64,000 nucleotides of DNA from NCBI RefSeq assembly GCF_026672375.1, contig NZ_JAPPRA010000001.1:2976001-3040000 (forward strand), in the 5' to 3' direction. Source of the stretch: Caulobacter sp. SL161 (GTDB taxonomy: Bacteria > Pseudomonadota > Alphaproteobacteria > Caulobacterales > Caulobacteraceae). Position numbers and translations under genes: made by a program. A model generated the notes under the pieces. The model saw only the letters and a list, made by a program, of their open reading frames with translations. It was not told where the DNA came from and searched no databases. The number at the start of each line of letters is the position of its first letter. Position 1 is the first letter of the stretch. This document shows positions 42,353-51,252 of this stretch, piece by piece.

Positions 42353-43276
42353 TTAGGGTCGTGGCGGCTCGATCAAAACGCCCGGCCGCCCCGCATCCAG
42401 GCCAAAGGTGACCGGCAGGTGACGCACATGCGGCGTCTGCAAGCCCAGCGCCTTGGCGCCGCGCGCCACGGCCAACTTGCCGAGCGCGGTCGGTCCAAAG
42501 CCCTCCTGGATACGCGGATTGGCGCCGAGACGCCGCCGCAGCACGCCGTTGGCGTAGATCACATTGGCGCGCATCAGGGCCGGCGGGGTCATGAACTCGA
42601 TCGAGATCGAGACATTCAGCATCGGGCCGTTCTCGATCCGATGCGGCGCGTTCTGGCGCCAGGTGACCATCTTGCCCGGCGTCAGGTCCACCTCCTGCGC
42701 GCCCTTGTCCCATTCGGGATCGAAGGCGAACTGCTCGGCCGTCTCGCGCAGCACGATCTTCTCCAGCGCCAGATCGCCGACATAGGGATCGGCCACCGGA
42801 TAGACCCACACCTTCTTCTGGCCGCGGATCTGCCACAGCGACACCAGCGGCACGTCGAGATGATAGAAGACCTGCGCATTGGCGCTGGAGATCAGCATGC
42901 CCAGATCGCGCTTGAAGGTGCGCAGGCCAGGAACGTTCGCCTCCTTGTCGGCGAAGATCTCGTCCGCCAGAGCCGCATACTCGGGCACATGATCGTTGGT
43001 CTGGCGCAGGTTCAGCCAGATGCGGCCGGTCTTGGCCGCCTCTAGCAGCTGGTCGCCGGTCAGATTGCCGGCCGAGCCCTTGCGCCAGGTCGTCCAGGCC
43101 TTGGGGTCCCCCCCCATGGTGAAGACGCCCAGCTTGTCGCGGGGATAGAGGTCGAGCAGACGCGCCAGACCTTCATCATCGAACATCGGACGCTCGTGCA
43201 GAGCGTGCTGGAACGTCAGGTTCTCGCGGCCGAAGGCCTTGGCCTTCTGCGGCGTCCAGTCGGTGATCACGCTCAC
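42353..43276 (-). CDS. JmjC/cupin-like oxygenase-type protein
   Basis: A 307-aa cytoplasmic protein. The centre carries NAQVFYHLDVPLVSLWQIRG and QKKVWVYPVAD, and later VTWRQNAPHRIENGPMLNVS, a pattern of cupin-like/JmjC folds. Iron-ligand candidates are H and D in YHLDVP and H in APHRIEN, so an Fe(II)/2-oxoglutarate site is plausible but unproven. The GTG at 43276 overlaps the glycosyltransferase stop (GTGA). As the third gene of the operon, it may modify the glycan or protein made with the two upstream enzymes. Confidence 0.78.
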   Translation of the reverse strand: MSVITDWTPQKAKAFGRENLTFQHALHERPMFDDEGLARLLDLYPRDKLGVFTMGGDPKAWTTWRKGSAGNLTGDQLLEAAKTGRIWLNLRQTNDHVPEYAALADEIFADKEANVPGLRTFKRDLGMLISSANAQVFYHLDVPLVSLWQIRGQKKVWVYPVADPYVGDLALEKIVLRETAEQFAFDPEWDKGAQEVDLTPGKMVTWRQNAPHRIENGPMLNVSISIEFMTPPALMRANVIYANGVLRRRLGANPRIQEGFGPTALGKLAVARGAKALGLQTPHVRHLPVTFGLDAGRPGVLIEPPRP

Positions 43277-44193
43277 GCGGTCCTCCCGTAGAATTGGATC
43301 TTGAAGGGGCCCCACCAGAAGGTCTTGCCCAGCCCTCGAGCGGCGCGGTCCAGCCACTCGGCGCGGTCCTTGGCGCGGAAGGCCCATTTCACGGCGGCGA
43401 CGAGACCAAAGACGGCGGCCTGGCCCAGACCGATGACCATCCAGCGGGCGACGCCCAGACTATCGCGCGGCACGGCGGCGGCGCAGTGGGCCGAGGGCCC
43501 CTGGCCGTAGGCGAAGGCGCGCTGGATCGTGTAGCCGAGGTTCAGCCGCGACGGGACCGGGTCTTCCCAGACCCAGGCCGCCGGCTCCCAGGCGAAGCGC
43601 TTGCCCGCCGCGCCCATGTGGCCGAACAGCAGGTCGTCCTCGCCGCCGATGAAGTTGCGCTCGACCGCAAAGGGGGCGACCGGATCGGGCAGCGCCGAAC
43701 GACGGATCAGGCTGTCGCCGCAGCCATAATGATAGTCGATGACGCCCGCTTCAGCGGGGCCGATGCGCGAGAAGAAGCGCTCCAGATAGTCTCGGTGCTG
43801 GTCGATATGGTCCGGCGCGCGGGCCTTGACCGGCCCGAAAACGACGTCGGCGTCGTAGCGGTCCTGGGCGGCCAGCAGCGCCGCCAGCCAGCCGCTGGGC
43901 GCTTCTTCGTCGTCGTCCAGAAAGGCGATGAGGTCGCCCGAGGCGCGCGCCATGCCGGCGTTGCGCGCGAAGGCGACGCCGGGGCGCTTCTCATTGACAT
44001 AGATGACCGGACAGGGTGCGCCCTTGCCCAGGGCGTCCACCACCGGCTTGGCCGAGGGAACCTGGTCGTTGTCGACGATCACCAGCTCCAGCTCGGCGAA
44101 GTCGACGCCGACCTGGCCAAACACCGAGCGCGCCGCGACGGCCAGGCCGTCCGGACGCCGCTGGGTCGGGATCATGACCGTGACACGCGCCAT
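43273..44193 (-). CDS. Family 2 glycosyltransferase
   Basis: A 306-aa GT-A enzyme. VTVMIPTQRRPDGLAVAARS begins the fold; ELVIVDNDQVPSAKP and LIAFLDDDEEAPSGWLAALL give the nucleotide and metal sites (the latter carries a DDD). FIGGEDDLLFGHMGAAGKRF supplies the catalytic ED-type motif. A membrane-associated C-terminus (GLGQAAVFGLVAAVKW) is likely. The acceptor is unknown. It overlaps both operon neighbours by one to four bases. Confidence 0.88.
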   Translation of the reverse strand: MARVTVMIPTQRRPDGLAVAARSVFGQVGVDFAELELVIVDNDQVPSAKPVVDALGKGAPCPVIYVNEKRPGVAFARNAGMARASGDLIAFLDDDEEAPSGWLAALLAAQDRYDADVVFGPVKARAPDHIDQHRDYLERFFSRIGPAEAGVIDYHYGCGDSLIRRSALPDPVAPFAVERNFIGGEDDLLFGHMGAAGKRFAWEPAAWVWEDPVPSRLNLGYTIQRAFAYGQGPSAHCAAAVPRDSLGVARWMVIGLGQAAVFGLVAAVKWAFRAKDRAEWLDRAARGLGKTFWWGPFKIQFYGRTA

Positions 44194-45344
44194 CAGGCCT
44201 CCGCATGCTCTCCGCGCCCGCGCTGCGCCCGCGCCGCCACGGCTTCGACAAAGCCACGGACGCGGCCCGTCATCGTCAGCTCGGTGCTGGCGATGGCGTC
44301 CATGCGGCGACGCAGTTGACCGACAGGGCCCGCGCCGTGGGCGCCCGCCAGATTCCAGACGCTCTCCATGGAATGCGCGACGCGCCCGGCCACATTGGCG
44401 GCGGTCGCCGCGCCCTCGCCGATCTGAACGGTGCGCAGGCCATAGGCCCGCTTGTAGTGATCATGGCCGGGACCAAGATCATAGCGCGTCAGCCCCATTC
44501 CCGGCATGGCCGCGATGGCCCGCAGGAAGAAGATCTGCCCCGGAGACCAGGCGGCCATCTCGGGGTTCGTCGAGGCGATCCAGGGGTGATAGGTCGCGCC
44601 TTGTCGGATGCCAAAGTGCCCACCCACCAGGGTATCGCCGGCATAGAGGTTGATCATCAACCCCTGCATCGCGCCGCTCCGCGTCGTGAACAGGTCCGCC
44701 AACAGCTCGCGGGTCCAGTCGGCGCGCAGGAAATCATTGGCGCCCGTTCGGGCAAGCTGTTCGCGCTTCCAGTCGATCAGCAGATTGAAAGCGTCGCGCG
44801 AGACGTCGCTCGCCACCAGACGCACCGCACCGACCTCCCGGTCCAGCTTGTTGTCGAGGCGGCGGTAGTTCTTGATCTTCTTCGGGCTCTCGGCCCGAAC
44901 GGCCTCCAGATAGGCCTCGACGGTCGTCCCGGTCAGGTCGATCAGATAGGCCATGCGATCGGTCTCGGGCGAGGTCGGAAACACGGCGTGGGGATCGATC
45001 AGACCCGAATAGCGGAACACGCTGACCTCGGCGGCGCGCAGGACGTCGCTGATCCGCAGTCCCGCATCGGGACGCGAGACAAGGCCATGATAGTCGGAGA
45101 GCGGCGCGCCGATCGGACGCGCCCGCCCCCCCGGCCGCCGGTGGAACGGCAGGAAACCCACGGTTTCGCCGCCGCGACGGATCACCGCGACACGAGCGTC
45201 TTCGCGAACCTTTCCAACGGCTTGTGCGAACTCATGCCCCAGAAGCGGATTGCCAAAGCCCTCCGCCGAAGCGGCAAGGCTGCGCCACAGCGCCGCGTCG
45301 GCGGGGCTCAGAAAGCTCGGATGGATAGTCTCGACGTCCAGCAT
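44193..45344 (-). CDS. CelD/BcsL-like acetyltransferase (Acetyltransf_6)
   Basis: A 383-aa GNAT-like double domain. RVAVIRRGGETVGFLPFHRR in the N-terminal half, then SPKKIKNYRRLDNKLDREVG, and AGDTLVGGHFGIRQGATYHP and LTRYDLGPGHDHYKRAYG in the C-terminal half are typical of CelD-type proteins of polysaccharide loci. It starts the acetyltransferase-glycosyltransferase-cupin operon. It may acetylate an exopolysaccharide or holdfast precursor (inference from context). Confidence 0.85.
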   Translation of the reverse strand: MLDVETIHPSFLSPADAALWRSLAASAEGFGNPLLGHEFAQAVGKVREDARVAVIRRGGETVGFLPFHRRPGGRARPIGAPLSDYHGLVSRPDAGLRISDVLRAAEVSVFRYSGLIDPHAVFPTSPETDRMAYLIDLTGTTVEAYLEAVRAESPKKIKNYRRLDNKLDREVGAVRLVASDVSRDAFNLLIDWKREQLARTGANDFLRADWTRELLADLFTTRSGAMQGLMINLYAGDTLVGGHFGIRQGATYHPWIASTNPEMAAWSPGQIFFLRAIAAMPGMGLTRYDLGPGHDHYKRAYGLRTVQIGEGAATAANVAGRVAHSMESVWNLAGAHGAGPVGQLRRRMDAIASTELTMTGRVRGFVEAVAARAQRGRGEHAEA

Positions 45345-45438
45345 GTCCAGCTGTCCTACTCCGACGCGGGTTAGGGAAAGATGGATCGCCGGCTGCAATC
45401 GACAGGCCATTCCGGGGCCCATCAACGCAAAATGGGTA

Positions 45439-45933
45439 TCAGCCGAAGGTCGCCTTCAGAATCTTCTCCAGCCACGCCTGGTCGATCTCGTCAAAGGCCG
45501 CAGGCTTGTCGGAGTCGACATCAAACACCGCGATCAGCCTGCCGTCCGGGTCGAACACCGGGACAACGATCTCGCTCTGAGAACGACCATCGCAGGCGAT
45601 GTGTCCGGGAAAGGCATGCACGTCCGGCACCAGTTGGGTCTGGCCTGTCGCCGCCGCCGCGCCGCAAACACCGCGACCAAAGGCGATCCGCAGGCAGCCC
45701 AGTGTGCCCTGATACGGCCCGACCACCAGCTCGCGCTCTTTGGTGGGATCGACCACGTAAAAGCCTGCCCAGAAATAGCTGTCGAAGCTGTTGGCCAGCA
45801 TCGAAGCCACGGTGGCCATGCGAGCGGTCAGGTTCGGCTCGCCATCCAGAACGGACGCGATCTCGTCGGCCACCTCGGCGTAGCGGGTGGCCTTGTCGGC
45901 GGAGAGGGTGATGTCGTTGAACGCTTCGGCCAT
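45439..45933 (-). CDS. msrC: Free methionine-(R)-sulfoxide reductase, GAF type
   Basis: Reduces free Met-R-sulfoxide. It has a single GAF domain, 164 aa. The three conserved cysteines are C80 (GTLGC), C90 (GRGVC) and C114 (HIAC) in the order of fRMsr. Other family signs are FYVVDPTKERELVVGPYQG and SQSEIVVPVFDPDGRLIAVF. The ATG at 45933 gives the standard length. Confidence 0.92.
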   Translation of the reverse strand: MAEAFNDITLSADKATRYAEVADEIASVLDGEPNLTARMATVASMLANSFDSYFWAGFYVVDPTKERELVVGPYQGTLGCLRIAFGRGVCGAAAATGQTQLVPDVHAFPGHIACDGRSQSEIVVPVFDPDGRLIAVFDVDSDKPAAFDEIDQAWLEKILKATFG

Positions 45934-46132
45934 GGCGCGGATATAGCGTGGCCTTCGCGATATGTCAGAGGGCGGCGCAGAATTCCTCAGGGCGTGGCGC
46001 CTGCCCCCAAGCCCCGGTCCACGTCCCTGTGGATCGTCGAAGAGGCGCCCTTCCGCCCGCGCCGCGAATCCCGCGACGGTGACCAACGCAAGGTGACCCG
46101 GACGACCGCCGGGCGCGTAGAGGGGATTGAGC

Positions 46133-46456
46133 ATGGCCGACGGATCGAGCGCTTTTGGCGAACCGGACGTGCGCTTCGTGAGCCTCTATCACCACGATGG
46201 CCGGTTCGTGCGGCGGGAAGGCGCCTTTGCTTTCTGCCGCCGTGACGCGGACGGTGGACGCACGGTTCTGCACCTTGAATCGGCCGCCGACATCAGCCGT
46301 GTGGCGACCCCCGGTCACGCCCATTGGGACTGGGCCGTCGCCAATGGCATGAATGAGCTCCTGGTCAGCGTTCGCGAAGCCGAAAAGGCCCAGAACGGTA
46401 TCGCTCTGTCAGAGCTCCGTTTCGCCCTGCGCACGGCTGAGAGCGGTCAGGCCTAG
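46133..46456 (+). CDS. Hypothetical protein (107 aa)
   Basis: No signal or membrane segment. The N-terminal part is beta-like (VRFVSLYHHDGRFVRREGAF) and contains a cysteine (FAFCRRD). The C-terminal part is helical (MNELLVSVREAEKAQNGIAL). The family is not recognised. Its stop shares CTAG (46453-46456) with the convergent chemoreceptor gene. The ATG at 46133 has an AGAGGGG ribosome site seven bases away. Confidence 0.65.
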   Translation: MADGSSAFGEPDVRFVSLYHHDGRFVRREGAFAFCRRDADGGRTVLHLESAADISRVATPGHAHWDWAVANGMNELLVSVREAEKAQNGIALSELRFALRTAESGQA

Positions 46457-48798
46457 AACTCCTCCCATTCCCCGGGACGGGAGCTGGGGGCGACCTTCAG
46501 GGCGTTGGCGCCCTGCACGTAGCGCTGCCGGAAGCTCTCGCGCGTCGGAGCGGTGGCCGGACGCGACGTGGAGATGGCTGGACGTTCGGAGCGCGTCTGC
46601 AGCTCGTGGACTTCCGCGCCGACCTGGAAGCGAGCGATCAGACGTTCCAGCTGAGCAGCCTCGTTCGACAGCGCATGGCTGGCGGCCGTAGATTGCTCGA
46701 CCATGGCGGCGTTCTGCTGGGTGACCTGGTCCATCTGGTTCACCGCCTGGTTTACCTCGGCCAGACCAACGGCCTGCTCCTTGGACGAAGCGGCGATCTC
46801 GCCGACCAGTTCGTTGATCTCGGCCACCTGGACCAGGATTTCGCGCAAGGTCTCGCCGGTCTCGCCGACCAGTTTCACGCCCTTGCCGACCTGCTGGGTC
46901 GAGGCGCTGATCAGGCCCTTGATCTCCTTGGCGGCGTCCGCCGAGCGCTGCGCCAGGGCGCGCACTTCCTGGGCGACCACCGCGAAACCACGACCAGCCT
47001 CGCCCGCGCGCGCCGCCTCGACGCCGGCGTTCAGGGCCAGAAGGTTGGTCTGGAAGGCAATCTCGTCGATGACGCCGATGATCTGGGTGATCGACTGCGA
47101 AGACCGCTCGATACCGCCCATCGCCTCAACCGCCTCCTCGACCACCGCACCGCTCCGCTCGGCGGCGGCCTTGGCCGTCATGGTGACTTGTCGCGCACGT
47201 TCGGCGCCTTCTGAACTGCGGCGCACGGTGGCCGTGATCTGGTCGAGCGCGGCGGCGGTCTGCTCCAGGCCGGCGGCCTGGCGCTCGGTGCGCTGGGCCA
47301 GATCGTCAGCGGCGATGCTGATCTCGGCGCAACCGCTCTTGATGCTGCGCGCGGCGGTAAGGATGCCCGCCATGGTGGCCTGAAGGCTCTCGACCGCAGC
47401 GTTGAAGTCACGCGGCATCTTCACCGCATCGCCTTGGAACTCCTCCTCGCGCATACGCCAGATGAGGTCGCCATCGGCCAGGCGCTCCATGCCTTCGCCG
47501 AGCTTGGCGACAGATCGGGCCTGCGCCTGGGCGAAGGCTTCCGCTTCCTCGGCGTGCCTTTGTCGTTCGATTTCGGCGGCGGCCCGCTCGGCCTCCTGCT
47601 CGGCGCGCCGGCGCTGGCCGTCGGCCAGATCGTGGCGGAAACCATCGAGCGCCCGCGCGATCGCGCCGATCTCATCGCCCCCGTCAACGCCGGGCACGGC
47701 CTCGTCATAGCGACCGGCGCTCAACTTATCGACGGACCGTGTCAGACCGGTCAGCGGGGTCTTCACGAGGGTTGCGCTGGCCAGGAACAAGGCCGCCAGA
47801 ACCGCCAGGGTGATCAGCACGCCGCCGGCGAACAGGATCTTGGCCAAGCGATCTGCGGGACCTGTGATCGCCGCCACCGGGACATCCATCACCAGCGCCC
47901 AGCGGGCGTTCAGTTCGGGAATCGCAATCGGGCGGACAATACGGATCATCGGCGTATCGCCATCGGCGACGCCCTTGACCTCGACAGCGGCGCCGCCGGC
48001 CAAGACGCCCCGCACGGCGTCGGCGCCGGTGTCTGCGTAAGGCTTCATCCGTTGTTCGGGATCAGGGTGCGCCACCCACTGCCCCGCCGACGACAGCAGC
48101 ATCACCCGTCCGCCGTCGAGGGGATGCATCTGCCCCAGCACCGTCGACAGATTGTCCAGCGACATGTCAAGGCCAGCCACGCCGATCATGCGCCCGCCCG
48201 ACTTGACCGGATAGGCCACCGAGGTCATCGCCACCTGCTTGCCGGCGATGCTGTCGAAATAGGGCTCGGTCAGGCGCGGCTCACCGCTCTTGGCCGTGTC
48301 GTTGTAATAGTCTTCGGCGAAATCCGAGCCGTCGGATTGCAGCTCCAGTGTGGGCTGGCCAGCGTCGTTGACCCAGTAGACCGAGAAGCGACCATCCTTG
48401 TTGGACGCGGTCGCCGCGTCGCCGATGTGATCGGCGTCCTTGCCGTCCAGCCCATTGGGCTCGGCCATCAGCCAGGCGCCCATGACGCTCTTGGTGGCCA
48501 TGGCGTTCGGCTTGACCAGCGCCATGAACTTGTCGCGTTCGGTCAGCCCGGCCTCATGCGCGGCTGAGATCGACCCCTGCATGGCCTTGGCGGCCGCTGC
48601 GGCTGCGTTGATGTCGGCCGTCACCTGCTCGATCGCCTCGTCCGCCACCGCCCCGGCGTACTGATTGGTGAGCTGTGAAACGATCGCGCTGGTGTGAGAC
48701 GACACCGCCACAGCCGCGGCGACAAGCAGGAGTCCGATCGCAAGACCCGCCACGAGGACCAGTTTCCAGGCGATGGTCAGTCGACGGAACGCTTTCAT
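46453..48798 (-). CDS. Methyl-accepting chemotaxis protein, dCache type
   Basis: A 781-aa inner-membrane receptor. Layout: TM1 (about 11-31), periplasmic dCache sensor (about 40-310) with VYWVNDAGQPTLELQSDGSD and MIGVAGLDMSLDNLSTVLGQ, TM2 (about 323-343), HAMP (about 345-400) with RSVDKLSAGRYDEAVPGVDG, and MA signalling domain (about 500-735) with the hairpin EIAFQTNLLALNAGVEAARA, then GEAGRGFAVVAQEVRALAQR. The C-terminus ends WEEF, not a canonical NWETF CheR tether. The ligand is not predictable from sequence alone. Confidence 0.93.
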   Translation of the reverse strand: MKAFRRLTIAWKLVLVAGLAIGLLLVAAAVAVSSHTSAIVSQLTNQYAGAVADEAIEQVTADINAAAAAAKAMQGSISAAHEAGLTERDKFMALVKPNAMATKSVMGAWLMAEPNGLDGKDADHIGDAATASNKDGRFSVYWVNDAGQPTLELQSDGSDFAEDYYNDTAKSGEPRLTEPYFDSIAGKQVAMTSVAYPVKSGGRMIGVAGLDMSLDNLSTVLGQMHPLDGGRVMLLSSAGQWVAHPDPEQRMKPYADTGADAVRGVLAGGAAVEVKGVADGDTPMIRIVRPIAIPELNARWALVMDVPVAAITGPADRLAKILFAGGVLITLAVLAALFLASATLVKTPLTGLTRSVDKLSAGRYDEAVPGVDGGDEIGAIARALDGFRHDLADGQRRRAEQEAERAAAEIERQRHAEEAEAFAQAQARSVAKLGEGMERLADGDLIWRMREEEFQGDAVKMPRDFNAAVESLQATMAGILTAARSIKSGCAEISIAADDLAQRTERQAAGLEQTAAALDQITATVRRSSEGAERARQVTMTAKAAAERSGAVVEEAVEAMGGIERSSQSITQIIGVIDEIAFQTNLLALNAGVEAARAGEAGRGFAVVAQEVRALAQRSADAAKEIKGLISASTQQVGKGVKLVGETGETLREILVQVAEINELVGEIAASSKEQAVGLAEVNQAVNQMDQVTQQNAAMVEQSTAASHALSNEAAQLERLIARFQVGAEVHELQTRSERPAISTSRPATAPTRESFRQRYVQGANALKVAPSSRPGEWEEF

Positions 48799-48922
48799 AA
48801 CAAAGGCCTCCGGCCGTGAGCTAGGCGATTACGCCCAAGTTCACGGCCTAATGCCTAAAGGCCCGTTAACCACGTTTCAGGAATGCGCGACCGCGACATT
48901 GTCGCGCACCTTTTTGGTCCCT

Positions 48923-51238
48923 CTAGCGCGCGTACCGCGCCTTCACGGGCGCATAGTTGTCCCAGACCTGCCCGTCGCTGACCGACCGCAGCAGCTTAAC
49001 GTACTCAGCGTGGCTCCAGGCCAGGGGCGTGGCCGAATCGGTCCCTTCGCCCCGGATATAGCCATGAGCGCTCTGCGCCCCGACGCCGTCCCAGACCTGC
49101 TCTGGGATCATCAGCCCGTCGTTGGCGAACAACTCCATCGCCTTGACGTAGGTCTGGCGGATCTTCGTCAGGGCGGCAGGATCGGGCTTGCCCGAGAGGC
49201 CCGCCAAGGCCAGCTCGTAGTGTCCACGCTCGCCAGTGAAGATCGGCCACACCCGGCCCCTTTGACCGGAACGCATCTGGTTGTCGGCGCCGTAGTTCGC
49301 GCCGGTCTTGGTGTCCTCGCCGTAGCCGTCGACACCGTAGCGGCGCCAGCCGGGGAAGCTGCCCTCCACGCCCGTGAACGTGAAGCTGTAGCGAACGCGG
49401 TAGAGGTCTTCGAGAGCCTCGTCATCAATCTCCGGAAGGCTGGCCAGGATCGCCGGATCATCGGCCCGGCGCACGCCATAGCGCACCAACTCCAGGAAGC
49501 CCGCGTCCAGCATCTTGTCCTCGGCCACCGGGGCCTGGCCGTTGCGCGCCTCGACCGGGCTCTTGTTGTTCGGGTCCTGGTCGCTGTTGAGACGCAGATA
49601 GTAGTGGCCGTCGCCGAAGGTCCCCTTCGTCGTGACCATCCGGGCCTCGAGCTGGCCGGCGTAGTCGTCGGCGGTCTTGCGATAGAGCTCGGCCGAGCCG
49701 GCGTCGCCGGCGGCGTCGGCGATGTCTCCGGCGACCACCAGGCCCGCGATCACGGCGGCGGTCGTCGAGGGCGAGTGGCCGCCCTGCTCCTCCCAGCGCT
49801 CCTGCTGGGTGAAGGGCGGGGTGATGGTCGCGGTGTTCCAGTCCAGATTGACCTTGCCGCCCTTGACCAGGAAATCGGCCGCCGGCTTCAGCATCTGGCC
49901 GTAGAACGCCTTCAGCTCGGCGTCCGGCAGCCAGCCCAGCTTCCAGAGCTTCCAGCCCAGCATGATCGGCATGGCCGTCTGGTCGAGCTGGACGCCGACC
50001 CACTCGGGCGTGCCGTCGACATGCGACTTCTGCAGGAACCAGCCGCCGTCGCCCTTGTTGCCCGGCGTCTTGGGCCCGACCTGAACCGTGGGCAGATAGT
50101 GGAAGGCCGCCAACGGCGTCTCCTTGTCGCCCAGAGCCGCCAGCGCCATGGCGCACTGATAGAAGTCGCGCGGCCAGACGGCCTTGTAGCCGGTCGAGGA
50201 CTTGGTGGCGTCGACCGTGTCGCCCCAGGGATTGGACAGCGAGGCGATCAGCGCGCCGGCATGGGTGCGGTCCTCCTGCACCTTCAGCATCAGGGCGCTG
50301 GCCTGGAGAAGCTTGCCGCCGTCTTCCGACGCTTCGCGCAGACGCGGCAGTGCGTTGAGCGAGGCCAGATAGTCCTCCCAGCCCACATGCGCGCCCTCGC
50401 CGTTGTAGCGCGCCAGCACCTCGGCGTAGCCGGTCTTCAGCGTGGCGGCGGCGGCCTGGTCGGCGGTCTTGGCGTCAGGGCCGAAACCGATCACGACGTC
50501 AAAGGTCTCGGACTTGGCGACCTTGGGCAGTTGCCCCGCCAGGACGATCGCGCCCTCGGCCGAGCCGGTGGTCGCCTTCAACGCGGCCAGGGCGTCGCCG
50601 TCCTTGAGCACACTGGCCGAGGCCTTGGCGAACGGCTTGCTGGCCTTGAGGCTGAGGAACGCCTTGCCCTCGCTTGCCGTCAGCGCCGAGGTCGAGGCCG
50701 CGCCGATGTCGCCGCCGCCGGTGTTGGCCATGTGCGGCTCCAGCAGCAGGGTCGGCGTCACCGCGCCCTTCAGGGCCGTCACCGTCAAGCGCACGAACAG
50801 CGCATTGCGATCGGGATCGGTGAAGATCCGCTTTTCGATGACGAAGCGGCCTTGGCGGTCGGTGGTGGTGATCTTGTAGGCGGGCGACAGCGGCCGTCCG
50901 GCGGCGTCGACATGCAGGTATTCGGTCTTGGAGGTCGTGTCGGCGCCCTCGACGGCGACGCCGGTCGCGGTCTCGACGGCCACCCGCATCTGCTTGATCT
51001 GGGCCTCATGGATCAGGCCGTACATCGTCTCGGTGAGGACGCCGTCGGCGATCGAGAACCAGACCTTCGACACCGCCCCGGTCTTGCCACCGGCCTTGTA
51101 GGCGCCGTCGACATAGGCCTCGTAGGACGCGCCCACGCCGGTCTTGGCGGAATAGGCCCAGGTGGTGGGCGCGGCCTGGGCGGCGGTGGCGATCAGGGTC
51201 GCGGCCGAAGCCAGGGCGAGAGCTTTCAGGGTCGTCAT
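48923..51238 (-). CDS. Exported glucoamylase / glucan 1,4-alpha-glucosidase (GH15)
   Basis: A 771-aa exo-glucosidase with a signal peptide (residues 1-22). An N-terminal supersandwich (about 25-300) precedes the GH15 (alpha/alpha)6 barrel, which holds STGYKAVWPRDFYQCAMALA, EWVGVQLDQTAMPIMLGWKL, ERWEEQGGHSPSTTAAVIAG with the catalytic glutamate, and DGLMIPEQVWDGVG with the second glutamate. WSHAEYVKLLRSV ends the barrel. It releases glucose from maltodextrins in the periplasm or outside. It is preceded by the esterase gene after a 14-base gap, so it belongs to the malY operon. Confidence 0.92.
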   Translation of the reverse strand: MTTLKALALASAATLIATAAQAAPTTWAYSAKTGVGASYEAYVDGAYKAGGKTGAVSKVWFSIADGVLTETMYGLIHEAQIKQMRVAVETATGVAVEGADTTSKTEYLHVDAAGRPLSPAYKITTTDRQGRFVIEKRIFTDPDRNALFVRLTVTALKGAVTPTLLLEPHMANTGGGDIGAASTSALTASEGKAFLSLKASKPFAKASASVLKDGDALAALKATTGSAEGAIVLAGQLPKVAKSETFDVVIGFGPDAKTADQAAAATLKTGYAEVLARYNGEGAHVGWEDYLASLNALPRLREASEDGGKLLQASALMLKVQEDRTHAGALIASLSNPWGDTVDATKSSTGYKAVWPRDFYQCAMALAALGDKETPLAAFHYLPTVQVGPKTPGNKGDGGWFLQKSHVDGTPEWVGVQLDQTAMPIMLGWKLWKLGWLPDAELKAFYGQMLKPAADFLVKGGKVNLDWNTATITPPFTQQERWEEQGGHSPSTTAAVIAGLVVAGDIADAAGDAGSAELYRKTADDYAGQLEARMVTTKGTFGDGHYYLRLNSDQDPNNKSPVEARNGQAPVAEDKMLDAGFLELVRYGVRRADDPAILASLPEIDDEALEDLYRVRYSFTFTGVEGSFPGWRRYGVDGYGEDTKTGANYGADNQMRSGQRGRVWPIFTGERGHYELALAGLSGKPDPAALTKIRQTYVKAMELFANDGLMIPEQVWDGVGAQSAHGYIRGEGTDSATPLAWSHAEYVKLLRSVSDGQVWDNYAPVKARYAR

Positions 51239-51252
51239 GGGGTACGGCCTCT

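Noticed and set aside
40322..43045. Plus-strand open frame of about 900 codons over mmsA and neighbours
   Set aside because: Runs antisense across three well-supported genes and has shadow-type composition.
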